64,000 bases of DNA, taken from NCBI GenBank assembly GCA_913055645.1, contig CAJXLC010000005.1, positions 1 through 64,000 on the forward strand, written 5' to 3'. Source of the stretch: an uncultured Pseudomonadota bacterium. GTDB taxonomy: Bacteria > Pseudomonadota > Zetaproteobacteria > Mariprofundales > Mariprofundaceae. Of this stretch, positions 18,091-26,770 are shown one piece after another. The notes under the pieces are model-generated. The model made no database searches, had not been told where the DNA came from, and saw only the letters and a list, made by a program, of their open reading frames with translations. The position numbers and the translations under genes were made by a program. The stretch's first letter is position 1. Each line of letters starts with the position of its first letter.

Positions 18091-18830
18091 GTCAAAATAT
18101 CAACCCACTTCACGAGCGTACCCATATTCTTGTTGGTGATGAAGGTATTACTAAACTTGCCAGTAAACATGTGCTTATTGTTGGACTTGGTGGTGTGGGT
18201 GGTGCTGCCACAGAGGCAATTACACGTATTGGTATTGGTCATATCACCTTACTTGACCACGATGTAGTTGGTTTATCCAACCTCAACCGCCAACTCATCA
18301 CCCTACAATCCAACCTTGGTGAAAAGAAAACAAGCGTTGCCGCCAAACGTATCGCAGACATCAACCCCGATGTTCAGGTCAGCATACGTGATGAATTTAT
18401 TCATCCCGATAATGTCGAAGCACTATTAGCAGAACTAAAACCTGACTATGTATTGGATTGTATTGATTCAGTCGTGTGTAAAGCTGCATTGATTCATGCA
18501 TGTCAAAAAGCAGGTATTGCCATTGTCACTAGTCTTGGTGCGGGTGGTCGTTTTGATGTTAGCAAGGCAGAAGTCACCACATTGAAAAAAACGCATACCT
18601 GTGGTCTGGCTCGCGCCTTACGTGCTCGCTTACGAAAAATTGGCGGCTCACTTGATCATCCTGTGATTTTTTCATCCGAGCCCGCCATCAATGCTTCAGC
18701 TCATGAAGCAATTCCAGGTGATCCCAATGCAAGACCGCGCGCAACCAATGGCACGATTTCATATTTACCCAATATCTTTGGTTTTATGACAGCAGGTTAT
18801 GCCATTCAACACATGTTAAAAGACGACTAA
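18087..18830 (+). CDS. tcdA: tRNA threonylcarbamoyladenosine dehydratase
   Basis: 247 aa, E1/ThiF-like fold. The nucleotide-binding VLIVGLGGVGGAATEAITRIG, SNLNRQ, CIDSVVCKAALI and RARLRK motifs match TcdA/CsdL, which makes cyclic t6A37 in tRNA using ATP. Start ATG 18087 follows AAGGAG by 12 bases and overlaps the tatD stop; the frame upstream (MHIKYQGAFFI) belongs to tatD. C-terminal hydrophobic residues (FGFMTAGYAIQHML) suit membrane association as in E. coli. Confidence 0.88.
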   Translation: MSQNINPLHERTHILVGDEGITKLASKHVLIVGLGGVGGAATEAITRIGIGHITLLDHDVVGLSNLNRQLITLQSNLGEKKTSVAAKRIADINPDVQVSIRDEFIHPDNVEALLAELKPDYVLDCIDSVVCKAALIHACQKAGIAIVTSLGAGGRFDVSKAEVTTLKKTHTCGLARALRARLRKIGGSLDHPVIFSSEPAINASAHEAIPGDPNARPRATNGTISYLPNIFGFMTAGYAIQHMLKDD

Positions 18831-18911
18831 CCTATCACGCATCGTTTGATAAAAAAGCAGTGCTATCTATTTATGGCATTCTTGTTACTATGCGCGCGAT
18901 TTTATAGGTCT

Positions 18912-18925
18912 CCGAACTAATTCGG
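18912..18925 (+). promoter_or_regulatory. Hairpin in the typA leader
   Basis: CCGAA and TTCGG pair around CTAA, extended by a flanking TC/GA pair, ending about 23 bases before the typA ATG. It is just upstream of the SD (TGAGG) and could modulate translation or be the end of a promoter operator. No U-tract follows. Confidence 0.3.
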
Positions 18926-18948
18926 TGACACTCTGAGGTAAACATTAT

Positions 18949-20769
18949 ATGTCACGCAAATTACGCAATATTGCCATCATCGCTCACGTGGATCACGGCA
19001 AAACTACACTGGTTGATGAGCTGCTAAAGCAGTCTGGAACATTTGATGATGTTCGCGAAGAACAAGATACCTGTGTGATGGATTCCAATGCTATTGAAAA
19101 AGAGCGTGGCATTACCATCCTAGCAAAAAATACAGCCATTGATTATGGCGACTATCACATCAACATCGTTGACACCCCAGGCCATGCGGACTTCGGCGGT
19201 GAAGTTGAACGTGTATTAAACATGGTAGATGGCGTGGTTTTATTGGTAGATGCGGCAGAGGGCCCTATGCCACAAACTCGCTTTGTAACCTCTAAAGCTT
19301 TGGCTTTGGGCTTGAAACCCATCGTTGTAGTCAACAAAATTGACCGTGATGGGGCTGATCCCGATGCGGTTGTAGACAAAACTTTCGATTTGTTTGCTGC
19401 TTTGGGTGCAACCGATGAACAACTTGAATTCCCTGTTGTATTTGCATCTGCGAAAAATGGCTATGCCATGATGGATCACACTGAAGAATCCGACAATATG
19501 ATTTGCCTATTTGATACTATCCTTGAACATGTCGAAGCACCATCGGGTAGTGCTGATGCACCATTGCAAATGCTTGCGACCACTTTGGACTGGGATGAAT
19601 ATATCGGACGTATCGTGATTGGTCGTCTTGCTAATGGTCGTGTAAAAACAGGCCAAGAAGTCACTGTGATTCATGCTGATAGCACAGCCGAAAACTTTAA
19701 AGTGACCAAACTATTGGGCTTTAAAGGTTTGGATCGCATTGAAGTGCAAGAAGCTGAATGTGGCGACTTGGTTGCTGTTGCTGGTCTTGAAAATATTAAC
19801 ATCGGTGAAACCATGGCAGATAAAGCAGAGCCTATTGCATTACCTGTGATTCATGTGGATGAACCTACGTTGAGCATGGAGCTGCATGTAAATAACTCTC
19901 CACTTGCAGGAACTGAAGGAAAATTCGTAACCACACGTCAAATTCGTGAGCGTTTGTTTAAAGAAGTACGTACCAACGTAGCAATGAAAGTAGAAGAAAC
20001 TGATTCTGCGGATATCTACAAGGTTTCTGGTCGTGGTGAGCTACAGATTGGTATTTTACTTGAAAATATGCGTCGTGAAGGCTTTGAAATGGCGGTTTCT
20101 CGCCCGACTGTAATTGTTCGCACCATTGACGGTGTGAAAAAAGAGCCTTATGAACATGTCACCATTGATGTTGAAGCTGAATATCAAGGTACTGTGATTG
20201 AGAAAATGGGTGTTCGTGGTGCTGAAATGACCAGCATGGAAACAGCTGATGATGGTATGACTCGTATTGAGTTTATTGCGCCAACCCGTGGCTTGATTGG
20301 TTATACCTCTGAATTTATGACCGATACACGTGGTACAGGTATCATGAACCATGTATTCCATGAATATGGCAATTTTGTAGGTCAACTACCAGGTCGTCAG
20401 AATGGTGTATTAATCTCTATGGCTGCTGGTGAAACGGTTGCTTTTGGTATGTGGAAGATTCAAGAACGTGGTAAGTTGTTCTTTGGCGCTAATGTTAAAA
20501 TTTATGAAGGTATGATTATCGGTATTCATGCCCGTGATAATGATTTGGTTGTGAATGCAACACGTGAAAAGAAACTGACCAATGTACGTTCATCAGGTAC
20601 CGATGAGGCTGTGAATTTAATTCCACCTGTTAAGCTTTCATTGGAACGTGCAATTGAATTTATTGCAGATGATGAGTTGGTAGAAATTACACCGAAAAAC
20701 ATTCGCCTGCGTAAACGTTTACTCACTGAAACTGAACGTAAACGTAGCACACCTAAGAAAGTTAAGTAA
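18949..20769 (+). CDS. typA: Ribosome-associated GTPase TypA/BipA
   Basis: 606 aa, full family length. G1 [16 protein letters not shown]2 RGITI, G3 [12 protein letters not shown] and G4 NKIDRDGA are present, then EF-G-like domains III and V ([20 protein letters not shown]) and the BipA-specific C-terminal domain with the basic loop [11 protein letters not shown]. It is a translational GTPase that acts on the 70S ribosome at low temperature or stress. The SD TGAGG lies 10 bases ahead. A strong terminator follows at 20792, so it is a single-gene unit. Confidence 0.95.
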   Translation: MSRKLRNIAIIAHVDHGKTTLVDELLKQSGTFDDVREEQDTCVMDSNAIEKERGITILAKNTAIDYGDYHINIVDTPGHADFGGEVERVLNMVDGVVLLVDAAEGPMPQTRFVTSKALALGLKPIVVVNKIDRDGADPDAVVDKTFDLFAALGATDEQLEFPVVFASAKNGYAMMDHTEESDNMICLFDTILEHVEAPSGSADAPLQMLATTLDWDEYIGRIVIGRLANGRVKTGQEVTVIHADSTAENFKVTKLLGFKGLDRIEVQEAECGDLVAVAGLENINIGETMADKAEPIALPVIHVDEPTLSMELHVNNSPLAGTEGKFVTTRQIRERLFKEVRTNVAMKVEETDSADIYKVSGRGELQIGILLENMRREGFEMAVSRPTVIVRTIDGVKKEPYEHVTIDVEAEYQGTVIEKMGVRGAEMTSMETADDGMTRIEFIAPTRGLIGYTSEFMTDTRGTGIMNHVFHEYGNFVGQLPGRQNGVLISMAAGETVAFGMWKIQERGKLFFGANVKIYEGMIIGIHARDNDLVVNATREKKLTNVRSSGTDEAVNLIPPVKLSLERAIEFIADDELVEITPKNIRLRKRLLTETERKRSTPKKVK

Positions 20770-20791
20770 TTAACAAACTCGATACATAATC

Positions 20792-20823
20792 AAGGTCGCA
20801 GCTAACCCCTGCGACCTTTTTTT
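20792..20823 (+). terminator. Rho-independent terminator of typA
   Basis: A perfect 10-bp stem AAGGTCGCAG / CTGCGACCTT with a 7-base loop is followed by a run of T. Confidence 0.9.
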
Positions 20824-20866
20824 GTGCTTCTTAAAGTGAAGTCTCTCGGCATTAAAATACCGAGCA

Positions 20867-21480
20867 TCATGAAGATGCAAGAGATTCCTGTTTCAACGAA
20901 GCGGCTTGTATTTTCTTGATAGAAAATACAGAGGCCTTCTTCTCCACAGGCGTTAATTCGGGCGCTTCCATCCCTATTTTTTGAATGTTTTTGGCAGCGT
21001 TAATATCCCTGTCATGGATGGTTAGACATTTTGGGCATGTCCAATCTCTGTCAGAGAGTTTCAATGCGTCATGCTTGTAGTCACATCCTTGAGTTGAGCA
21101 AAGCTTACTGGTTGGCTCCCATTGTCCAATTTGAACAATGATTGACCCTTTCCACAAAGCCTTGTATTTTAACTGCCTAACAAACTCACTCCAGCCACAA
21201 TCGGATATAGCTTTTGAGAGATGTCGGTTTTTCATCATACCCTGCACATTTAGCGATTCGAGATAGATCACTTGGTTTTCGTTTACTATCCGTTTGCTTT
21301 CTTTGTGTAGGAAATCTTTCCTTTGGTTGGCAATCTTTTCATGAATTTTTGCCACGCAAAGTCGTTGTTTCTTTCGATTTAATGATCCTTTCTGTTTACG
21401 CGATAATTTGCGCTGTGCTCTTTTTAACTTTATTTCAGCATCATGAAGAAACTTGGGCGCATTGATCTTATTGCCATTGG
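20867..21480 (-). pseudogene. tnpB: tnpB, C-terminal part (split by IS)
   Basis: The 3' part of tnpB. It begins in frame at the IS junction (ESNGNKINAPKFLHDAEIKL...) and carries the catalytic Glu (IYLESLNVQGM), the four-cysteine zinc ribbon (LCSTQGC...WTCPKC) and the last RuvC Asp (HDRDINAAKNI). Joined to the N-terminal part without one 4-base duplication, it gives exactly 410 codons, the normal TnpB length, so the gene was intact when the IS landed. A 162-codon frame beginning MAKIHEKIANQ remains open inside it. Confidence 0.85.
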
Positions 21481-21555
21481 ATTCGGTAATCCCCCCGAAA
21501 AATAATAGGAGTTATAAGTAGAATTTTCTATTATGATTCAAAAAGGGGATTTTAC

Positions 21556-21822
21556 ATGAAGAAATCACGGTATTCTGAAAGCCAAATTATGAATATACTT
21601 AAACAAGCTGAGGCAGGCATTCCTGTTCCAGAGCTTTGCCGAGAACACGGAATGAGTTCTGCATCATTCTATAAATGGCGCAGCAAATACGGCGGCATGG
21701 ATGCATCCATGATGGTTCGAATGAAAGAGCTTGAATCAGAGAATCGTCGATTGAAACGAATGTATGCCGAAGAGCGTTTAAAGTCTGAAATTATTCAGGA
21801 AGCAATGGCAAAAAAGTGGTAA
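21556..21822 (+). CDS. IS3-family transposase OrfA
   Basis: 88 aa: an N-terminal helix-turn-helix ([27 protein letters not shown]...[12 protein letters not shown]) followed by a leucine zipper ([20 protein letters not shown]), the standard OrfA layout for binding the IS ends and dimerising. It ends with the slippery heptamer A AAA AAG at 21810-21816, where a -1 shift enters orfB and produces the OrfAB transposase. Confidence 0.92.
   Translation: MKKSRYSESQIMNILKQAEAGIPVPELCREHGMSSASFYKWRSKYGGMDASMMVRMKELESENRRLKRMYAEERLKSEIIQEAMAKKW
21810..21816 (+). other. Programmed -1 frameshift site
   Basis: A AAA AAG sits in the orfA zero frame, four codons before its end (before TGG TAA). Slipping back by one base continues as GTG GTA AAG in orfB. 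Confidence 0.8.
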
Positions 21823-22643
21823 AGCCATCTGCACGATGTGAGATGGCTAAGAAGGCAGTTAGTCTTAAAGGGGTTAGTATTCGTTTGGCATGTTGTGCAT
21901 TTACAATCAGTCAAACATGTTACCGATATGAATCTAAACTACAGCCCGAAAATGAAATTATTGCAGACTGGCTGATACGACTCACCCAGAATCAAGTGAA
22001 CTGGGGCTTTGGTTTGTGTTTTCTGTATCTGCGTAATGTGAAGGGTTATCGGTGGAACCATAAGCGTGTGTATCGTATCTACAGGGAGCTTGAACTGAAT
22101 TTACGCATCCGACCAAGGAAACGGCTGAAACGAGACAAACCAGATGCACTGGCTGTGCCTGAAGCTATCAATGAATGCTGGTCGATGGACTTTATGCATG
22201 ACCAGCTTGGGGATGGACGTAATTATCGACTATTTAATGTTATTGACGATTTTAATCGTGAAGGATTAACCATTGAAGCTGATTTATCTTTGCCTGCAAT
22301 CAGAGTGATTCGCGCTTTGGATCAGGTGATTGAATGGCGTGGTAAGCCCAAAAGGATTCGTAGTGATAACGGTCCTGAATATATCAGCCATTTACTCAAA
22401 GATTGGGCTAAAAGAAATGATATTACATTGGACTTTATCCAACCAGGAAACCCACAGCAAAATGCGTATGTTGAACGTTATAATCGGACAGTGAGATACG
22501 ATTGGCTATCACAATATATTTTCAAAAGTATCAAGCAGGTTCAAGAGCATGCAACACGATGGTTATGGACGTACAACAATGAACGACCTAACATGGCCAT
22601 TGGCGGTATAACTCCAATTCAAAAATTGGCGTTAGCTACATGA
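21816..22643 (+). CDS. IS3-family transposase OrfB (DDE catalytic part)
   Basis: 275 aa in the -1 frame relative to orfA, overlapping it by 7 bases. An HTH_21-like N-terminal region is followed by an rve integrase core with the DDE triad visible: [14 protein letters not shown] and [12 protein letters not shown], then W..YNNERPN near the end. All catalytic residues are present, so the element is probably active. It is normally made as an OrfAB fusion by frameshifting; the GTG at 21816 may give free OrfB. Confidence 0.92.
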   Translation: MVKPSARCEMAKKAVSLKGVSIRLACCAFTISQTCYRYESKLQPENEIIADWLIRLTQNQVNWGFGLCFLYLRNVKGYRWNHKRVYRIYRELELNLRIRPRKRLKRDKPDALAVPEAINECWSMDFMHDQLGDGRNYRLFNVIDDFNREGLTIEADLSLPAIRVIRALDQVIEWRGKPKRIRSDNGPEYISHLLKDWAKRNDITLDFIQPGNPQQNAYVERYNRTVRYDWLSQYIFKSIKQVQEHATRWLWTYNNERPNMAIGGITPIQKLALAT

Positions 22644-22686
22644 AAACTTTCTACTTTTAACTGAGGTTAAAAATGGGGGGATTACC

Positions 22687-23302
22687 ATTCCACCAGGAAA
22701 TCTTTTATGCCAAGGTCAATGCCAACCGTGCTTGTTTTTGATTCAACTTTTGAAATAGGGGTTTTGTGTTCGATTCTTTCTTCAACAGCGATGGAAACAT
22801 GGTACTTCCCTGATGGTGACATAGTGATAGTTAGGGAACATAATTTTTCAACCTGTTTCAAACTGCGATGAAATACGGTTTTAATGCCAGTCTTGAGTTT
22901 TGGTATGAATATTTGGCCATGTTTCACATTTACCGTGAAATGTTGCGGCACAGTAAATGATTCACGGATTCCTTTCTTTTTGAAAGATGGATACCCAGCT
23001 TTTAATGATTTATTAAAAAAGCGTTTATAGGATTTTTCAAGACAAATCGCAGCTTCCTGAAGACTTTGTGAGTTAACATCTTTAAGCCAAGCATATTCAT
23101 CTTGTTTCTTTAACAATGGAATAAGTTTCTTACATTCTAATCCACTTATGGAAATACCGTCATTTTTATAAGCATTTGAGCGTATAGAAAGCAGGTGGTT
23201 ATAAACAAAGCGAGTGCAGCCAAAGTGTTTTGAGAAAAACACGCGCTGCTCATCCGTTGGATAGATTCGGAATTTGTATGCTTTATTTACAAGCTCTTTC
23301 AT
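22687..23302 (-). pseudogene. tnpB: tnpB, N-terminal part (split by IS)
   Basis: The first 205 codons of tnpB: the OrfB HTH start (KAYKFRIYPTDEQRVFF...CTRFVYNHLL), the wedge region, and the first RuvC motif VGIDLGIKDF with the catalytic Asp just before the break. The IS adds a TGG TAA so the frame stops at 22682. Start ATG 23302 overlaps the tnpA stop. TnpB is an RNA-guided nuclease; this split copy should be inactive unless the IS excises precisely. Confidence 0.88.
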
Positions 23303-23712
23303 TTCTTCTTTTGACCATCAATGTATTGACGCACTGTATCTTCTGAAATATGCCCAATCGTTTCAATATATGTCGATGGGTTCCATAAATGCCCGCCCCA
23401 AAGCTTAGATTTCAATTCTGGATGCTTTACAAACATTCGCCGCGCAGAAATACCTTTCATCATTTTGTAAATATATGAAGGCGCAATCTTCGGTTTTGCT
23501 GATGCAAAAATATGTATATGGTCAATGTCACACTCCATTTCTTTGATAATAAAACCCTTCTCATTCGCAATTTGATAAAGAATTTCCTTCAACGATGATT
23601 CAACCGCTCCAATTAAGACTTTACGCCTATACTTCACAGACCACACAATATGATAACCTATATTATGCACCGTGGTTCTATCATGAATTAACCTGGTTGA
23701 CATATTACGCAT
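23299..23712 (-). CDS. tnpA: IS200/IS605 Y1 transposase TnpA
   Basis: 137 aa, the usual size. The HUH motif (DIDHIHIFAS) and the catalytic tyrosine (NPSTYIETIG) are present, as is the family's start VHNIGYHIVWSVKYRRKVL. It cuts and rejoins single-stranded DNA at the hairpin ends. The start at 23712 is the longest; MSTRL at 23703 is an alternative. The gene looks intact, so the element could still be mobilised by its own TnpA. Confidence 0.9.
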   Translation of the reverse strand: MRNMSTRLIHDRTTVHNIGYHIVWSVKYRRKVLIGAVESSLKEILYQIANEKGFIIKEMECDIDHIHIFASAKPKIAPSYIYKMMKGISARRMFVKHPELKSKLWGGHLWNPSTYIETIGHISEDTVRQYIDGQKKK

Positions 23713-23876
23713 GGTATAACTATATTCACTTATTGTACATATTTAATAACATTAAATTCTATTACATATACTTGTGCTATCGCACAACATTACTCTCATC
23801 TCGGTAATGAATTACCGAGGATTCACGCAATGAATTCCTAAAAATTTAGAGAGATCTAGTATTGGTATTCGCACAT

Positions 23877-23905
23877 AAAAAAAGGCGGAGGCACAAGCCC
23901 CCACC
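23877..23905 (-). terminator. Rho-independent terminator after the cyclophilin gene
   Basis: On the minus strand GGTGGGGGC pairs with GCCTCCGCC (two G-T pairs) around TTGT, followed by seven T. It closes the rimP-to-cyclophilin operon. Confidence 0.85.
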
Positions 23906-23929
23906 TTACAAATAGAGCACCCTATTAAT

Positions 23930-24514
23930 TTAAGGTAAAACAGAAACCTTAATCATCAAATCGCCCTGCTTGATTTGATCCAATACATCCAAACCTTCGG
24001 TGACTTGACCAAAAATTGTGTACTGACCATCCAAATGCGGTGCGGGCGCAAAACAAATATAAAACTGGCTTCCTGCAGAATCAGGATCTTGTGAACGTGC
24101 CATTGCCACAGTACCGTGTACATGTTTTCTATCATTAAATTCAGCTTTTACTTTATACCCCGGACCACCCATACCTGTACCATCTGGGTCGCCACCTTGT
24201 GCCATAAAACCAGCAATCACACGGTGAAATTTCAAGCCGTCATAAAAACCTTTACCAGCCAAAGCTTTGAAGTTTGCCACTGTATTGGGGGCAGAGTCAG
24301 GATATAATTCAATGATCATATCACCATTTTTTGTTTCAATTTTAATATGGTTTCCTTCTGGAATACCTTCATCACCTGCTTGCGGTGCCTTGCTAAATAA
24401 ACCCATTTTCTTCTCCTTATTTGTCGTTGATTGATCTGCACATGCCAACTGCCCAAAACCTAGAAAGACAAGCAGAGCCATGATTAACATACGTGTATAA
24501 CATTGATTTATCAT
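23930..24514 (-). CDS. Cyclophilin-type peptidyl-prolyl cis-trans isomerase
   Basis: 194 aa from ATG 24514: a signal-peptide-like N-terminus (MLIMALLVFLGFGQLACA) and a linker, then the cyclophilin domain with FHRVIAGFMAQGGDPDGTG, FNDRKHVHGTVAMAR, SAGSQFYICF and HLDGQYTIFGQV, matching catalytic Arg, Phe and Gln. The upstream start overlaps the truB stop as ATGA. An internal ATG at 24406 (MGLFSKAPQ) has an excellent AAGGAG SD, so a cytosolic form is also likely, or may be the only one. The -1 to -3 residues do not make a canonical lipobox. Confidence 0.88.
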   Translation of the reverse strand: MINQCYTRMLIMALLVFLGFGQLACADQSTTNKEKKMGLFSKAPQAGDEGIPEGNHIKIETKNGDMIIELYPDSAPNTVANFKALAGKGFYDGLKFHRVIAGFMAQGGDPDGTGMGGPGYKVKAEFNDRKHVHGTVAMARSQDPDSAGSQFYICFAPAPHLDGQYTIFGQVTEGLDVLDQIKQGDLMIKVSVLP

Positions 24515-25434
24515 TGTTTTGAATCCTTCTTTGTTGCAAATAGCTGTTGCGAGGATGGCAAGATACGCAATGGATGCAAGACCATACGACGCATACCAGG
24601 CTTTAATTCACCCGTACCTAAAAGAAACTCACCGCATACAACCGCAACACTACCCTCTTCTTCTTTCTCAAGCTGAATCCGCTGACCATTTAAAAAACGC
24701 CAAGCCTCATCGTTATTCAATTCACATGTTGGAAAATCACGTAACCATTGGCGCAATGGTAAGACTGCCTGCTCTTTATCTTGCCTTAAACGCTCTTCAC
24801 TAACCAACATAGATTCAGGCCAACCACCTGTTGATGTGCGTCGCAATGCTGTCACACAACCACCCATATTTAACTTCTCACCAATATCACGTGCCAAAGA
24901 GCGAATATATGTGCCTTTCGAGCATGACACATCCAAACTTACATAGGGAAATTCAAAGCTCAGAAGTTCTAAGGCATAAATACAAACATCACGCGCTTTA
25001 AGCTCAACAGCCTCACCTTTACGTGCCATAGCATGTGCTCGTTTACCATCAACACGAATTGCTGAATAAATCGGTGGGATTTGTTTTATATCACCTTTGA
25101 ATTGAGCCAAAACTTCCAATAACTGTTGTTGGCTAATTTGATTATCAAAACGCGCAATCACTTCACCTTCACAATCCAATGTGTCTGTTTGATAACTTAA
25201 ATCGAAGGTAACGATATAACGTTTTTCAGCATTGAGTCCCAACTCAGAGAAACGCGTCGCATCACCCAATAAAATGGGCAGCATGCCTGTTGCTAAGGGG
25301 TCTAAGGTACCTGCATGTCCTGCTTTGATACGTTTCTTTCCTGTTACGGAGAAAATACGAATCACTTCATTTACCGCACGACGCGATGTCCAACCAAGCG
25401 GTTTGTCCAAAAACACCACACCTGAAACTATCAT
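24511..25434 (-). CDS. truB: tRNA pseudouridine(55) synthase TruB
   Basis: 307 aa. The catalytic Asp is in AGHAGTLDPLATGML; GVVFLDKPLGWTSRRAVNEV, the KRYIVTF strand and SCSKGTYIRSLARDIGE are also typical. It makes the T-loop pseudouridine in tRNA. Start 25434 overlaps the stop of the DHH gene. It belongs to the nusA-infB-rbfA operon, a common arrangement. Confidence 0.93.
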   Translation of the reverse strand: MIVSGVVFLDKPLGWTSRRAVNEVIRIFSVTGKKRIKAGHAGTLDPLATGMLPILLGDATRFSELGLNAEKRYIVTFDLSYQTDTLDCEGEVIARFDNQISQQQLLEVLAQFKGDIKQIPPIYSAIRVDGKRAHAMARKGEAVELKARDVCIYALELLSFEFPYVSLDVSCSKGTYIRSLARDIGEKLNMGGCVTALRRTSTGGWPESMLVSEERLRQDKEQAVLPLRQWLRDFPTCELNNDEAWRFLNGQRIQLEKEEEGSVAVVCGEFLLGTGELKPGMRRMVLHPLRILPSSQQLFATKKDSKQ

Positions 25435-26411
25435 GAATTCAGCATATCCACCAAGGCATGTTTAATTTTTTCCTGCACCTCATCCAATGTCCCAAATAAA
25501 GTACAACCCGCAGCATATTGATGACCACCACCACCCAACATTCCAGCCACAACACCCACATCACATGGGGCTTTGGCACGAAAACTAACTTTCCATTCCT
25601 GCAATTTTTCCTCACGTATAAATACAGCAATATCCACGCCTTCAATACTGCGGGCATAATCAATAAAACCTTCACTATCTTCACCACAAAGGTTCGTTCT
25701 TTCATACAAGTTATGAGCAAGAGAAATCCATGCCACACGACCATTATGGCTAATATTCAGGCTATCCAAAGCATGTTTCAACAATTCAAAACGCGCTGGT
25801 TTATGACTTTGATAAATAGATTGAGCTGCCAGTCCTACATCCGCACCCCCATCAATCAAATCAGCCACCATACGATGTACATCAGCATCCACACAGGTAA
25901 GGCGAAAGCTAGCTGTATCGGTTAGAACTGCGGCATAAATAGCCGATGCAGAACCCATATTAAGCGGCACATTAAGATGTTGTAGTAAGTCATAAATCAT
26001 GGCGCCTGTCGCGCAATAACGTGCATCAACTACGTTGATAGAACCATATAACGTATTACTGGCATGGTGATCAATATTAATCAGGATTTTGTCTTCAAAA
26101 TAAGATGCTTCCATGCCCAAACGACCCATTGAGCCTGCATCCACGGCAATCACAAGGTCAGAAGCAGCTATCTCACTTGGCACATCGCCATGCGTAATAT
26201 CATCTACAGCAGGTAAATAACGACAAATATATGGCGCAATATCTTGATTATGCATTACAACACATTTTCCCATGCTTTTCAGGGCATGATAGAGAGCCAA
26301 TTGCGAACCAATGGTATCTGCATCAGGATTCACATGTGCAACAATATGAATCTGTTTTGCCTGTTGCACAGCATCCATTACTGGCTGCCATGACACATCG
26401 GCATAAAGCAT
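25431..26411 (-). CDS. DHH/DHHA1 phosphoesterase, NrnA type
   Basis: About 326 aa. The DHH motifs are present: AHVNPDADTIGSQLALY, VDAGSMGRLG, NIDHHASNTLYG and YAAVLTDTASFR; the C-terminal DHHA1 domain ends VGVVAGMLGGGGHQYAAGCTLFG. Family members degrade oligoribonucleotides or pAp and are often encoded between rbfA and truB, as here. I take ATG 26411; a TTG at 26417 overlapping the rbfA stop as TTGA is an alternative that adds two codons. Confidence 0.87.
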   Translation of the reverse strand: MLYADVSWQPVMDAVQQAKQIHIVAHVNPDADTIGSQLALYHALKSMGKCVVMHNQDIAPYICRYLPAVDDITHGDVPSEIAASDLVIAVDAGSMGRLGMEASYFEDKILINIDHHASNTLYGSINVVDARYCATGAMIYDLLQHLNVPLNMGSASAIYAAVLTDTASFRLTCVDADVHRMVADLIDGGADVGLAAQSIYQSHKPARFELLKHALDSLNISHNGRVAWISLAHNLYERTNLCGEDSEGFIDYARSIEGVDIAVFIREEKLQEWKVSFRAKAPCDVGVVAGMLGGGGHQYAAGCTLFGTLDEVQEKIKHALVDMLNS

Positions 26412-26413
26412 AC

Positions 26414-26761
26414 TCAAGCGCGATCCAATGTGTTAAGAAGTTCTACCATATCATTGCCAGCATCAAGTGCTGTATCCCAAGAAAAGCTCAACTTAGGCAG
26501 ACGTTTCTTGCCAAGTGAACGGCGCAAACCATGCTCAAAATGCGGCGCCATGCGGCGCAATCCATCCACAAGCATATCGGCTTCATCACGGTTCATACCA
26601 TGCACTTTAATTACTGCACTCTGATTATCCCGTGATACATCCACCGATGTAATAACCATGCCCAAAAAGCATGGGTCATTAGCATCGCGTTGAATCATTG
26701 TCGTCAAAAGACGTTGAATATCGACTTGTATACGTCGTTTTGCCGGTGATTTAGATGTCAT
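26414..26761 (-). CDS. rbfA: 30S ribosome-binding factor RbfA
   Basis: 115 aa, the usual length. It starts with the basic RRIQVDIQRLLTTMIQRD and holds the KH-like core VITSVDVSRDNQSAVIKV and LRRSLGKKRLPKLSFSWDTALDAG. It helps mature the 5' end of 16S rRNA. It lies 9 bases downstream of infB and overlaps the DHH gene start. Confidence 0.92.
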   Translation of the reverse strand: MTSKSPAKRRIQVDIQRLLTTMIQRDANDPCFLGMVITSVDVSRDNQSAVIKVHGMNRDEADMLVDGLRRMAPHFEHGLRRSLGKKRLPKLSFSWDTALDAGNDMVELLNTLDRA

Positions 26762-26770
26762 AATTATAAA

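Larger units (their letters stand above)
21485..22686 (+). mobile_element. IS3-family insertion sequence, IS407-like, 1202 bp
   Basis: The two ends are inverted repeats: GGTAATCCCCCC at 21485-21496 matches in reverse complement at 22675-22686, and weaker similarity continues for about 40 bases (AGTTATAAGTAGAA vs AGTTAAAAGTAGAA). A 4-bp target duplication ATTC lies at 21481-21484 and 22687-22690; 4 bp is the usual size for the IS407 subgroup, whose OrfA this one resembles. Both reading frames are open and the frameshift signal is intact. The clean duplication suggests a fairly recent insertion. Confidence 0.9.
20845..23819 (-). mobile_element. IS200/IS605-family element (tnpA-tnpB), interrupted by an IS3-family element
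   Basis: A Y1 transposase gene (tnpA, 23299-23712) and an RNA-guided nuclease gene (tnpB) overlap as ATGA on the minus strand. Subterminal hairpins of the kind single-stranded IS transposition uses lie at both ends: CTCGGTAATTCATTACCGAG at 23800-23819 and its relative CTCGGTATTTTAATGCCGAG at 20845-20864 (minus-strand reading). These are the outermost structures I can see; the true cleavage sites are somewhat outside and cannot be fixed here. tnpB is split by a 1202-bp insertion; removing it leaves about 1.8 kb, the usual size. Confidence 0.85.
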
